Assembly (NCBI GenBank): GCA_023436485.1
Contig: JAEZIU010000066.1
Span: 1 to 29,238, forward strand
Direction of reading: 5' to 3'
Source of the DNA: Bacillota bacterium
Lineage (GTDB): Bacteria > Bacillota > Clostridia > Acetivibrionales > DSM-1351
Length of the DNA stretch: 29,238 nt
The notes under the pieces were generated by a model, which worked only from the letters and a program-made list of their open reading frames with translations, was not told the origin of the DNA and ran no database searches. A program made the translations under genes and the position numbers. Below are positions 15,890-23,137 of this stretch, one piece after another. Each line of letters opens with the position of its first letter. The first letter of the stretch is position 1.

Positions 15890-17474
15890 GGACTTTACTC
15901 CTTTTTAATAAATTTTTCTTTTCATTTGGAATGACTTTATGTGAAATAATATTTGATATAGATTTATTGAAATTATCCGATATTAAACTATTAAATCCCT
16001 GAAACTCATCAAAGTATCCGTACATCCACTTTATGTATACCTTTTCGCTGTAGGTCACCTCAAAAACTTCCATTCTTGAGAACAACTCTTTTGATTCCCT
16101 TGAATTAGAATTATTCAAAACACCGTGGATTAGTAAATCAGAACTCAATTCACCTTTATAAAATTTATTTAGTATTAATGAAGTTCTGGGTACAACTCTC
16201 TCCAATAAACCTTCTCGGTCAAGACAAGTTAATGCTTTTGATATGCTAAAAGGATTCATGTCAGAAATGATAAAAATATTGTCAAGATACCTTTCAATAG
16301 GGTTTAGAATACCCGGTGGACCGTCAATAAATATGTACCTGTACTTCTCTTGAAGTTGTCCCAACAGCTTGTACAAGGTTATATTCTCCGGGGAATCGCC
16401 GGACAATTTGATTGAAGGTCTCAGATAGTACATGTTAGGTTTGATTTTTATTGGAAGAGTTGAAGGGGAATCTTTATTTTCCCGGACAAATATATTCACC
16501 AAATCACCCGTTTTGCTTAAATCAACTATGCATACTGAATTACCGGACTTTGAAGCTTGTTCAGCCATTGCACCAGTAAGTGTGGAAACACCTGTCCCAC
16601 CAGCCCCCGTTACAGCGGTTATTTTAGAAAATAAATAAGGTGGGGATACTCCATAAACCGGTTTATTAAAAGAAGCATCTGAACTAACCAGAAGATAATG
16701 TCTAAGGGCTTTCATAAGTTCCTCTGCCGAACTGTATCTGAAATCAGGGTTTGGGTTGATACATTTCTTTATTATTTGATACATATCCGGTGAAAGGTTT
16801 TCAGAGAAATTGTTTTCTTGATAGAAAGAATTGTGTTTTACCGGGTCAACCCCTGTGATAAGATAAATCAAGGTAATCCCCAGAGAATAAATATCTGTTG
16901 CGGGACATATGCAACCTCCCATAAATTGTTCCGGAGCTGCATAGCCTTTTGTGCCTATAAATGCGGTTTCTGTCATACCGGGTGGCTTACTGCCCGATTG
17001 TTTTACCGCAGCCGATATACCAAAATCAATGAGTTTGATTGTGTCTCCCTTTGTGAGAATAATGTTATGAGGCTTCATATCGCCATAAATAACGGGGTCA
17101 GGTTTCTGTCCGTGGAGATAATCCAGTACACTGCACAGTTGTATCCCCCATTCTGCCGCCCTTTGCTCCTCAACACTGCCTTTTTCCTCAATAATCTGCT
17201 TCAGACAGATTCCCTCAATATAATCTTCAACTATGTATATACAACGTTCATCTTCATAAACATCACATATTCTGGGTAGTGCCGGATGGTTCAACCTCTT
17301 TAGTATCTCAGGTTCCATATAACCGCTAATTGTGGTATCCTTGCCCTTTGCAATTTCTTTCACGGCCCATACATTACCCAATTTTACATTTTCAGCCAGG
17401 TATACATCTCCGCAGCCTCCACGCCCCAGCAACCTTATATACTTGTATTTGGAATTAAAATAATTATCATGCAT
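15882..17474 (-). CDS. Ser/Thr protein kinase fused to a TadZ/CpaE-like P-loop domain
   Basis: First gene of the Tad operon. Residues 10-260 form a Hanks-type Ser/Thr kinase: Gly-rich loop GRGGCG (17-22), Lys39 in AVKE, Glu54 or Glu56, catalytic loop YGDMKPHN (Asp132, with the Arg of HRD replaced by Gly), DFG at 150-152, APE at 180-182, and DIYSLGITL. All catalytic residues are kept, so it should be active. After a short linker, residues 284-450 form a MinD/TadZ-like domain with a degenerate Walker A (VTGAGGTGVST, Val in place of Lys) and a Walker B-like IFIDGPPG. The ATG at 17474 (530 residues) is preferred: longer frames reach into the upstream gene and lie over the promoter. No extracellular sensor or transmembrane helix is seen, so the protein is probably cytoplasmic. 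Confidence 0.85.
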   Translation of the reverse strand: MHDNYFNSKYKYIRLLGRGGCGDVYLAENVKLGNVWAVKEIAKGKDTTISGYMEPEILKRLNHPALPRICDVYEDERCIYIVEDYIEGICLKQIIEEKGSVEEQRAAEWGIQLCSVLDYLHGQKPDPVIYGDMKPHNIILTKGDTIKLIDFGISAAVKQSGSKPPGMTETAFIGTKGYAAPEQFMGGCICPATDIYSLGITLIYLITGVDPVKHNSFYQENNFSENLSPDMYQIIKKCINPNPDFRYSSAEELMKALRHYLLVSSDASFNKPVYGVSPPYLFSKITAVTGAGGTGVSTLTGAMAEQASKSGNSVCIVDLSKTGDLVNIFVRENKDSPSTLPIKIKPNMYYLRPSIKLSGDSPENITLYKLLGQLQEKYRYIFIDGPPGILNPIERYLDNIFIISDMNPFSISKALTCLDREGLLERVVPRTSLILNKFYKGELSSDLLIHGVLNNSNSRESKELFSRMEVFEVTYSEKVYIKWMYGYFDEFQGFNSLISDNFNKSISNIISHKVIPNEKKNLLKRSKVHE

Positions 17475-17526
17475 TTGAAAACACCCATTTAGAAATAAAT
17501 AGAAAAATATAGAAATGATAAATAAA

Positions 17527-17555
17527 ATTATAAAACACATTTTTCTTAAATGCAA
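17527..17555 (-). promoter_or_regulatory. SigA promoter of the Tad operon
   Basis: The minus strand has TTGCAT (17555-17550), a 17-base spacer and TATAAT (17532-17527), preceded by an A-rich tract that could act as an UP element. It lies about 50 bases before the kinase ATG at 17474 and downstream of the preceding stop, so the whole operon down to 9119 can be served from it. No other comparable promoter was noticed inside the operon. Confidence 0.75.
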
Positions 17556-17571
17556 TCTTTTTTTACAAAAT

Positions 17572-18462
17572 CTAAATTCCCTCCAAATTGAAGTTAGGAA
17601 TATACTGTGTATCCGAGGATTCCCTTTCCTGAACATATCCCGCTTCCAATCCAAGCTTATAAAGATGGTCAACAGCCCTATCATATTCATTTCTTGTAAT
17701 AGGCCTGTTTATCTCAGGACAATTTTTGGCATTATAATACGGGGTATACTGGCTCATAAGGGATACATAAACATCTTGGGGAAGGTTTTCAGATACCCAG
17801 TCCAGAACGCATATAGTCTCTTTAACATGGCCGGGCAAAATCAGATGCCTGATAATAAGTCCTTTTTTAATAATACCGGACGAATCCAATACAGGCGAAC
17901 CCACCTGCTTATACATTTCTAAAATGGCATTCTTGCAAACCTGGGGATAGCTTGATGCTGCCGCATATTTTACTGCTGTTTTCTCTGAAAAGTACTTGAA
18001 ATCAGGCAGGTACACATCAACTAAACCCTTCATGTCCTGCAAAGTTTCAGGGGAATCATATCCATTTGTATTATAAACTATGGGAATATTTATCCTACCC
18101 TGCTGTTTAAGCGGTAGAATCGCCTCTTTTATGGCTTTTGTGTAATGTGACGGATTTACAAGATTAATATTATGTGCACCTTTTTCAATCAGTTCCAAAA
18201 AAATCTCTTGCAGTCTGCTTATGGTTATTACTTTTCCATAACCCTCCTGACTGATTTCGTAGTTCTGACAAAATACACATTTTAAATTACAACCGCTGAA
18301 AAATACTGTTCCCGAACCGTTGGTACCGCTGATACAAGGTTCCTCCCACATATGCAAAAAAGCCTTTGCAACCTTCGGTTGCTCAGGTACCCCGCAAAAG
18401 CCTGTAACACTATTTCTGTCAACTCCGCAATGTCTCGGACAGCAGCTGCAATTCTCACTCAT
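17572..18462 (-). CDS. PflX-type radical SAM protein (PFL-activase-like)
   Basis: The 296-residue protein has an N-terminal Cys-rich segment (CSCCPRHCGVDR...GFCG) and then the radical SAM motif CNLKCVFCQN (CX3CX2C), followed by SQEGYGK and NLVNPSHYT. This is the build of the COG1313/PflX family, related to pyruvate formate-lyase activating enzyme, whose substrate is not established. The start at 18462 has GAGGGG 8 bases upstream. The frame continues to 18564, but that part contains the promoter. There is no functional link to the Tad operon beyond adjacency. Confidence 0.88.
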   Translation of the reverse strand: MSENCSCCPRHCGVDRNSVTGFCGVPEQPKVAKAFLHMWEEPCISGTNGSGTVFFSGCNLKCVFCQNYEISQEGYGKVITISRLQEIFLELIEKGAHNINLVNPSHYTKAIKEAILPLKQQGRINIPIVYNTNGYDSPETLQDMKGLVDVYLPDFKYFSEKTAVKYAAASSYPQVCKNAILEMYKQVGSPVLDSSGIIKKGLIIRHLILPGHVKETICVLDWVSENLPQDVYVSLMSQYTPYYNAKNCPEINRPITRNEYDRAVDHLYKLGLEAGYVQERESSDTQYIPNFNLEGI

Positions 18463-18509
18463 AACATAATCCCCTCGCTTTAGACATGTTTTAACAATTA
18501 TTGATATTG

Positions 18510-18530
18510 TATTTACATTCCTTGTAAATA
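18510..18530. promoter_or_regulatory. Palindrome at the start site of the PflX-type gene
   Basis: TATTTAC-N7-GTAAATA is a perfect 7-base inverted repeat located just downstream of the -10 box, covering the expected transcription start. It could be an operator for an unknown repressor. In AT-rich DNA a chance repeat of this size is possible. Confidence 0.35.
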
Positions 18531-18535
18531 AAAAT

Positions 18536-18564
18536 ATAATAAAGCTTGGGAAATCATAAGTCAA
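18536..18564 (-). promoter_or_regulatory. SigA promoter for the PflX-type gene
   Basis: The minus strand has TTGACT (18564-18559), a 17-base spacer and TATTAT (18541-18536), each matching the consensus at 5 of 6. The leader to the start codon is about 65 bases. Confidence 0.7.
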
Positions 18565-18635
18565 TATGGTATTTCTGTAAGTCTGTAAGTATCCCTGGGG
18601 TTTGTTAAATAATATAATAATGGAGGATAGTTTAT

Positions 18636-19613
18636 ATGCGGCTTTTCCCTGTTGCCTACGCGGAACGCAAAAGTGTTTTACCTAAGAATATTTTTTTGGC
18701 AGTAATCTATATTTTAGTTTTAGTATTGGCCGCTGTAGCTGCGATTTCCTTTTTTTCTGCATGGAGCATTACCCACCCTAAAAAGGTCACTACTCCTCAG
18801 ATATCCTCCAATATAGCACCTGACTATAATAATATCAGCTTTACTGTAGGCGAATCAAAAGAAAAAATAAATGGCTGGTTTTTCCCCTTCAGCGGGTCCA
18901 AAAAAACTGTACTTATGGTTCACGGCTATGGAAAAAACAGGCTTGAATTTGAGGAACAAACTTTTCCGCTTATTGCAAGTCTTAACAGAGAAGGCTTCAA
19001 TGTATTGACCTTTGACCTGAGAGGATCCGGCAACTCATCCGGTTCAATCGCAACCTTTGGTAGAAATGAGACTGAGGATGTTTTAGCTGCTATAAAGTAC
19101 CTTAATCAGCAGTCCACTGAACAAATTATACTAATGGGGTTCTCTACGGGAGCATCTTCATGCCTGTCAGCACTGACACAGACTCCCTACAGAGATAGCA
19201 TTATAGGTGTAATTGCAGACAGCCCTTACTCAAATATTGATGATTATGTTGATTATATAGTGGATTCGTCCCTATGGTTGCCTGACATCCCCTTTAAACG
19301 AGCTGTAAAATTTGCTGTTAAAAAGATTTCAAAGGTTGATAGCTCACTAGACGTAATATCAAAAGTGCCTTCTATTATTCCAACTCCAGTTCTTTTGATT
19401 GATGGAGCACAGGATACTCCCAATACCTCGGATAATACAAAGCTGATTTATGAGGTATATAAAAGAAAAAGCCCCGTACAGGCACACTATTGGAATTCAG
19501 GTGTAGAAGGTTATGGTGAAAGCTATTTGTCTGCACAAGATAAATATATAGCCCAGGTTGTTGAATTTTCAAATGAAAGTGTTGAGGAAGCTGAGAAAAC
19601 AGTGCAAAAATAA
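18636..19613 (+). CDS. Membrane-anchored alpha/beta hydrolase
   Basis: The 325-residue protein has an N-terminal membrane helix (about 20-45), so the catalytic domain probably faces outward. It shows the alpha/beta-hydrolase order: oxyanion-side MVHGYGKNR (about 94-102), FDLRGSGNSSG, and the nucleophile elbow MGFSTGASS with Ser in GFSTG. The acid is likely the Asp in LLIDGAQD; a late His lies in the segment QAHYWNSG. It resembles the BAAT/YfhR-type (serine aminopeptidase-like S33) class; the substrate is unknown. GGAGG lies 9-10 bases before the ATG. It is a single gene, divergent from the PflX-type gene and convergent with the kelch gene. Confidence 0.88.
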   Translation: MRLFPVAYAERKSVLPKNIFLAVIYILVLVLAAVAAISFFSAWSITHPKKVTTPQISSNIAPDYNNISFTVGESKEKINGWFFPFSGSKKTVLMVHGYGKNRLEFEEQTFPLIASLNREGFNVLTFDLRGSGNSSGSIATFGRNETEDVLAAIKYLNQQSTEQIILMGFSTGASSCLSALTQTPYRDSIIGVIADSPYSNIDDYVDYIVDSSLWLPDIPFKRAVKFAVKKISKVDSSLDVISKVPSIIPTPVLLIDGAQDTPNTSDNTKLIYEVYKRKSPVQAHYWNSGVEGYGESYLSAQDKYIAQVVEFSNESVEEAEKTVQK

Positions 19614-19624
19614 CGTAAAAAAAT

Positions 19625-19671
19625 AAGTGCAATTGTTAAACCATTTTATCGGTGATTTAACAACTGCACTT
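19625..19671. terminator. Bidirectional terminator between the hydrolase and kelch gene 1
   Basis: The arms 19625-19640 and 19656-19671 pair over 16 bases with one mismatch, with a 15-base loop. T runs follow on the plus strand (TTTTTT) and on the minus strand (TATTTTTTT), so it serves both convergent genes. The right arm is repeated alone at about 21643, before the 3' end of kelch gene 2. Confidence 0.88.
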
Positions 19672-19708
19672 TTTTGTTTAAAATCTCGTAACATAACTGG
19701 AATATGAA

Positions 19709-21031
19709 TTACTCTGCATATTCCTTAACTTCGAAGCTTGCTATCTTGCTATATGCTATGTATTCCTTTCTGCTTAGGAAAGGTTTGATATTGTTCTTTT
19801 TATTAAGTATGTAATAGGACGGTGCGCTACCGTTTGAGCTGTTATCATACCAAGTTAAAAAGCTGTCAAGTTCAGCAGCATTTAAATCGTATTCCTTAAT
19901 TACTCCATTAACCATTGTTATTTCAAGTATTGCACTGTTTCCAGTAATAACCGGTGGATTCTCAGTGCCACCATCTCCAGTGCTAGTAGGGGTATATTCT
20001 TCTACAGATTTTAAAGGAGTACCTCCGTATGTTCCTCCTATCGCGTAAAGCTTACCGTCTAACACCACTACACTGTGAGAAGTTCGGCCAGTGGACATTG
20101 ACGCATCATAGGTCCATTTATTTGTGATAGGGTCATACTCCTCCACTGTTTTACTACCATCAGCCCCCACTATATATATTTTCCCGTTTAATACAGCTGC
20201 TTCTCCTTGTGTAGCTGAAAAAGTCGGCATTGATGTCTTTGTTGTCCATGTGTTAGTTGTGGGGTCATATTCCTCTATAGAGCTTTTAACATCGGTATTT
20301 ACACTACTATATCCCGCTATTGCATATATCTTATCGCTTAACACTGCAATCTCAAACGCTCTTCTGCTCATTTGTAATGGTGTCTTTGTTGTCCATGTAT
20401 TAGTTGCAGGGTCATATTCTTCCACTAAATTAAGTTCCGTCTTACCATCATAACCACCTATTGCATATATTTTTCCGTTTAATACAGCCACTTTAAACTG
20501 CATTCTAGCAACAGACATTGAAGCCTTTGTTGTCCAAATATTATTTACAGGATCGTATTCTTCCACCGAGTTTAAACCATTTCCACCGATAACGTATACT
20601 TTTCCGTTTAATACGGCTACTTCGAAATCAGATCTTTCTGTATTCATAGGTGCCTTTGTTGTCCAGGTATTATTTACAGGGTCATATTCTTCCACTGCTT
20701 TTATAGAGCCAGGGCCTATTGCATAAATCTTACTATCGATTATCGCTAATTTGTGACCACTTCTTGCATTGGCCATAGGTGTCTTTGTCAACCAAGTATT
20801 TGTTACAGGGTCATATTGCTCTATTGAACTTAATCCACCAGTTGCATATCCTCCAACAACATATATATTACCGTTAACAGCTACTGCTTCAGTTTTACAT
20901 CTTGCAGTCGCCATAGGCGCTTTTATCGTCCAGGTATTCGGGTCTGCCGCAAACACCATACTGCTTGAAACTACAATTACTAACATTAATACCATCGCAC
21001 TAAAAATCTTTAACTTGTTCTTTAATCTCAT
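19709..21031 (-). CDS. Secreted kelch-repeat beta-propeller protein, copy 1
   Basis: The protein has 440 residues from the ATG at 21031 (GAAAGG ribosome site about 12 bases upstream; the ATG at 21043 is too close to it). Residues 1-28 are a signal peptide (KNKLKIF, a long hydrophobic core, then SSSMVFA before ADPNTW). Seven kelch motifs follow, each about 46 residues, with IYAIGGY-type strands and EEYDPxTNTWTTKxPM turns, enough for one seven-bladed propeller. The final 76 residues (from NSAILEITM, DNA 19709-19939) form a separate module nearly identical to that of copy 2. The protein is exported; the role (adhesion, carbohydrate binding or enzyme) is not readable. Kelch blades here are more varied than in copy 2. 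Confidence 0.9.
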   Translation of the reverse strand: MRLKNKLKIFSAMVLMLVIVVSSSMVFAADPNTWTIKAPMATARCKTEAVAVNGNIYVVGGYATGGLSSIEQYDPVTNTWLTKTPMANARSGHKLAIIDSKIYAIGPGSIKAVEEYDPVNNTWTTKAPMNTERSDFEVAVLNGKVYVIGGNGLNSVEEYDPVNNIWTTKASMSVARMQFKVAVLNGKIYAIGGYDGKTELNLVEEYDPATNTWTTKTPLQMSRRAFEIAVLSDKIYAIAGYSSVNTDVKSSIEEYDPTTNTWTTKTSMPTFSATQGEAAVLNGKIYIVGADGSKTVEEYDPITNKWTYDASMSTGRTSHSVVVLDGKLYAIGGTYGGTPLKSVEEYTPTSTGDGGTENPPVITGNSAILEITMVNGVIKEYDLNAAELDSFLTWYDNSSNGSAPSYYILNKKNNIKPFLSRKEYIAYSKIASFEVKEYAE

Positions 21032-21072
21032 TTGTACTATCATCCTTTCGCATTTTTGTATATTTCTGTATT

Positions 21073-21101
21073 ATTATACATTAATGTCCAAGTAATGTGC
21101 A
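21073..21101 (-). promoter_or_regulatory. Promoter of kelch gene 1
   Basis: The minus strand has TGCACA (21101-21096), a 17-base spacer and TATAAT (21078-21073). The same elements and spacing recur before kelch gene 2 although the spacer sequence has changed, which supports function. Confidence 0.65.
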
Positions 21102-21386
21102 GTCTTGTAATTTATGTTAACAAGGGATATAATAAAGTTTTATTCCTTTAAATGGAAAAAGTACACACATTAAAACTGAACCAATAAAAACTGATATTAA
21201 AAGAAAGTGCCTTCTATCGTAATATAAATACGCTAGCAGGCTCTCTTATTCTAATGGAAAATCAACTTTTACGGGATTTTTCCCACGTGTTGGAAGGGGG
21301 TGAACCCATTTGTCAAATACGAAGAAATTTATTGTTCAAAGTATAAATATTTAGTATGCACTCATGTGTAAGTTTTTTGAAGTTTA

Positions 21387-21602
21387 TTGAAGCAGAAACC
21401 GTCTATGTTAAGACACCTAAACTATTATGATAATGCTCTTGCAGAGTGCATATACAGGTATAAGATAAATACATGTGACCATGCCAGGCAGTTGCTTGAT
21501 GAATGCATTGATTTTACAATAATGAACGAATTCAAGCAAAAACAGCCTGACGCCGCTGGAAAAATGGCGTCAGGCTGCTTAATTTGTAATATTCTACTAT
21601 AG
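21387..21602 (+). pseudogene. Degraded IS3-family transposase (OrfB) fragment
   Basis: The 71-codon open frame starts at a TTG and contains PSMLRHLNYYDNALAE followed by CIYRYKINTCDHARQLLDEC. This resembles the DDE-domain stretch of IS3-type OrfB (PSMSRKGNxYDNA, then the SFFxxLKxE block, then xYR), with that middle block of about 9 residues missing. No orfA, no full orfB and no clear inverted ends were seen. It lies in the 466 bases (21176-21641) separating the two kelch units. The rest of that stretch holds a hairpin at 21543-21577 and nothing else I recognise. Confidence 0.55.
21543..21577 (-). terminator. Strong intrinsic terminator downstream of kelch gene 2
   Basis: The arms 21543-21554 and 21566-21577 (CAGCCTGACGCC and its complement) pair perfectly over 12 bases with an 11-base loop. 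On the minus strand TTTTTGCTTG follows. It lies about 120 bases after the stop of kelch gene 2 and overlaps the transposase remnant. Its GC-rich stem stands out from the AT-rich surroundings. Confidence 0.75.
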
Positions 21603-21694
21603 CACTATTTATTTAGTGCCCGTTTTTATTGGATAAGTCTAATTTAACAACTGCACTTTTTGTTTAAAATCTCGTAAATTAGGCGGAATATGAA

Positions 21695-23011
21695 TTATTC
21701 TGCATATTCCTTAACTTCGAAGCTTGCTATTTTGCTATATGCGATATATTCCTTTCTACTTAGGAAAGGTTTGATATTGTTCTTTTTATTAAATATGTAA
21801 TAGGACGGTGCGCCGCCGTTTGAGCTATTATCATACCAAGTTAAAAAGCTGTCAAGTTCAGCAGCATTTAAATCGTATTCCTTTATCACTCCGTTAACCA
21901 TTGTCAATTCAAGTATTGCACTGTTTCCTGTAACAATTGGCAATTCAGTAGTATATTCTTCTACTGAGTTAAGGTAGCCAGTATCATTATATCCACCTAT
22001 GGTATATATTTTCCCACCTAATTCGACTACTTGATGAAATCGTCTCGAAGTAGTCATTGGTGCCTTGGTTACCCAAGTATTTGTTGCAGGATCGTATTCT
22101 TCAACTGAATTAAGATAACTACCATTATACCCGCCTATGGTATATATTTTTTCACCAACTACCGCTACTTGATCATATAATCTAGCAGTAGGCATTGTTG
22201 CTTTGCTCAGCCAGGTATTTGTTGCAGGATCGTATTCTTCTACCGAGTTAAGATAGCTAGTACCACTATATCCGCCTATAGCATATATTTTTCCTCCTAC
22301 TACAGCTACTGGATGATATAATCTGGCAGTAGGCATTGTTGCTTTGGTAATCCATTCATTTGTTTCAGGATCATATTCTTCTATTGTTTTAAGTATATTA
22401 GGATTTCCTCCTCCTATAGCATATATTTTTCCGTCTACTACGGCTGCCTGAAGAAAACGTCTCCCAGTAGCCATTGGTGCCTTGCTAGTCCAGGTATTTG
22501 TTGCAGGATCGTATTCTTCTAATGAATTAAGATAATTACCATCATTATATCCACCTATCGCATATATTTTCCCCCCTACTACCGCCACTTGAAAATCATC
22601 TCTAGGCGTGGCCATTGGTGCCTTGCTCATCCAGGTATTTGTTGCGGGATCGTATTCTTCCACTGAATTAAGATAACCATTATCATTATATCCACCTATC
22701 GCATATATTTTTCCTCCTACTACCGCTACTTGATGAAGTTTTCTTGCAGTAGGCATTGATACTTTGGCGATCCATTTATTTATCGTAGGATCGTATTCTT
22801 CCACTGAATTAAGATAACTACCATTATATCCTCCTATGGCATATATTTTTCCATCTACTACGGCTACTTGATGATCACTTCTTGCATCCGCCATAGGTGC
22901 TTTTATCGTCCAGGTATTCGGGTCTGCCGCAAACACCATACTACTTGAAACTACAATGACTAACATTAATACCATTACGCTAAAAATCTTTAACTTATTG
23001 TATACTTTCAT
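21695..23011 (-). CDS. Secreted kelch-repeat beta-propeller protein, copy 2
   Basis: The 438-residue protein starts at the ATG at 23011 (GAAAGG about 12 bases upstream). The signal peptide is almost the same as in copy 1 (YNKLKIF, hydrophobic core, SSSMVFA before ADPNTW). Seven kelch motifs follow with very uniform blades (VAVVGGKIYAIGGY, YLNSVEEYDPATNTW), then a 76-residue C-terminal module from NSAILELTM (DNA 21695-21925) that differs from copy 1 at only three residues. The blades are also alike at DNA level, which points to recent internal duplication or gene conversion. The product is exported; the ligand is unknown. It is transcribed from its own copy of the kelch promoter. Confidence 0.9.
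   Translation of the reverse strand: MKVYNKLKIFSVMVLMLVIVVSSSMVFAADPNTWTIKAPMADARSDHQVAVVDGKIYAIGGYNGSYLNSVEEYDPTINKWIAKVSMPTARKLHQVAVVGGKIYAIGGYNDNGYLNSVEEYDPATNTWMSKAPMATPRDDFQVAVVGGKIYAIGGYNDGNYLNSLEEYDPATNTWTSKAPMATGRRFLQAAVVDGKIYAIGGGNPNILKTIEEYDPETNEWITKATMPTARLYHPVAVVGGKIYAIGGYSGTSYLNSVEEYDPATNTWLSKATMPTARLYDQVAVVGEKIYTIGGYNGSYLNSVEEYDPATNTWVTKAPMTTSRRFHQVVELGGKIYTIGGYNDTGYLNSVEEYTTELPIVTGNSAILELTMVNGVIKEYDLNAAELDSFLTWYDNSSNGGAPSYYIFNKKNNIKPFLSRKEYIAYSKIASFEVKEYAE
22077..22770. repeat. Near-identical kelch-blade DNA repeats in copy 2
   Basis: A segment around GTATTTGTTGCAGGATCG recurs at 22077, 22215, 22494 and 22635 with steps of 138-141 bases or twice that. This is one kelch blade of 46-47 codons. 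The sequence between is also closely alike (TTAAGATAACTACC, CCTATxGCATATATTTTTCC). Such repeats could gain or lose blades by slippage or recombination. Confidence 0.7.
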
Positions 23012-23052
23012 TTGTACTACCATCCTTTCATTATTTTGTATATTTTTGTATT

Positions 23053-23081
23053 ATTATACACTATTATCCAATTAATGTGCA
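23053..23081 (-). promoter_or_regulatory. Promoter of kelch gene 2
   Basis: The minus strand has TGCACA (23081-23076), a 17-base spacer and TATAAT (23058-23053), the same as before kelch gene 1. Confidence 0.65.
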
Positions 23082-23137
23082 GTCTTGTAATTTATGTTAA
23101 CAACGGGTATAATGAAATTTTATTCCTTTAAATGAAT

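Larger units (their letters stand above)
19655..21175. repeat. Tandem duplication, unit 1 (kelch gene 1 with flanks)
   Basis: This 1.5-kb unit corresponds to 21642-23155. Homology by eye begins in the right arm of the terminator at 19656 and ends at CATTAAAA (21175), inside what is the left arm and loop of the terminator at 23138-23170. Promoter, leader, signal-peptide region and C-terminal module are the most alike; the kelch repeats have diverged. Confidence 0.85.

Noticed and set aside
17475..17690. 72-residue N-terminal extension of the kinase, including a hydrophobic stretch that could look like a membrane anchor with a lipobox
   Set aside because: It overlaps the end of the upstream gene and covers the TTGCAT-N17-TATAAT promoter; no ribosome site precedes its start codons. 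The ATG at 17474 is also only weakly marked, so some doubt remains.
21301..21372. Short GTG-initiated frame (about 22 codons) after a GGAAGGGGG stretch
   Set aside because: The purine stretch directly touches the GTG, leaving no spacing for a ribosome site, and the peptide has no recognisable features.
22077..22770. Regularly spaced repeats as a possible CRISPR array
   Set aside because: The period is 138-141 bases, the repeats are in frame, and they encode kelch blades.
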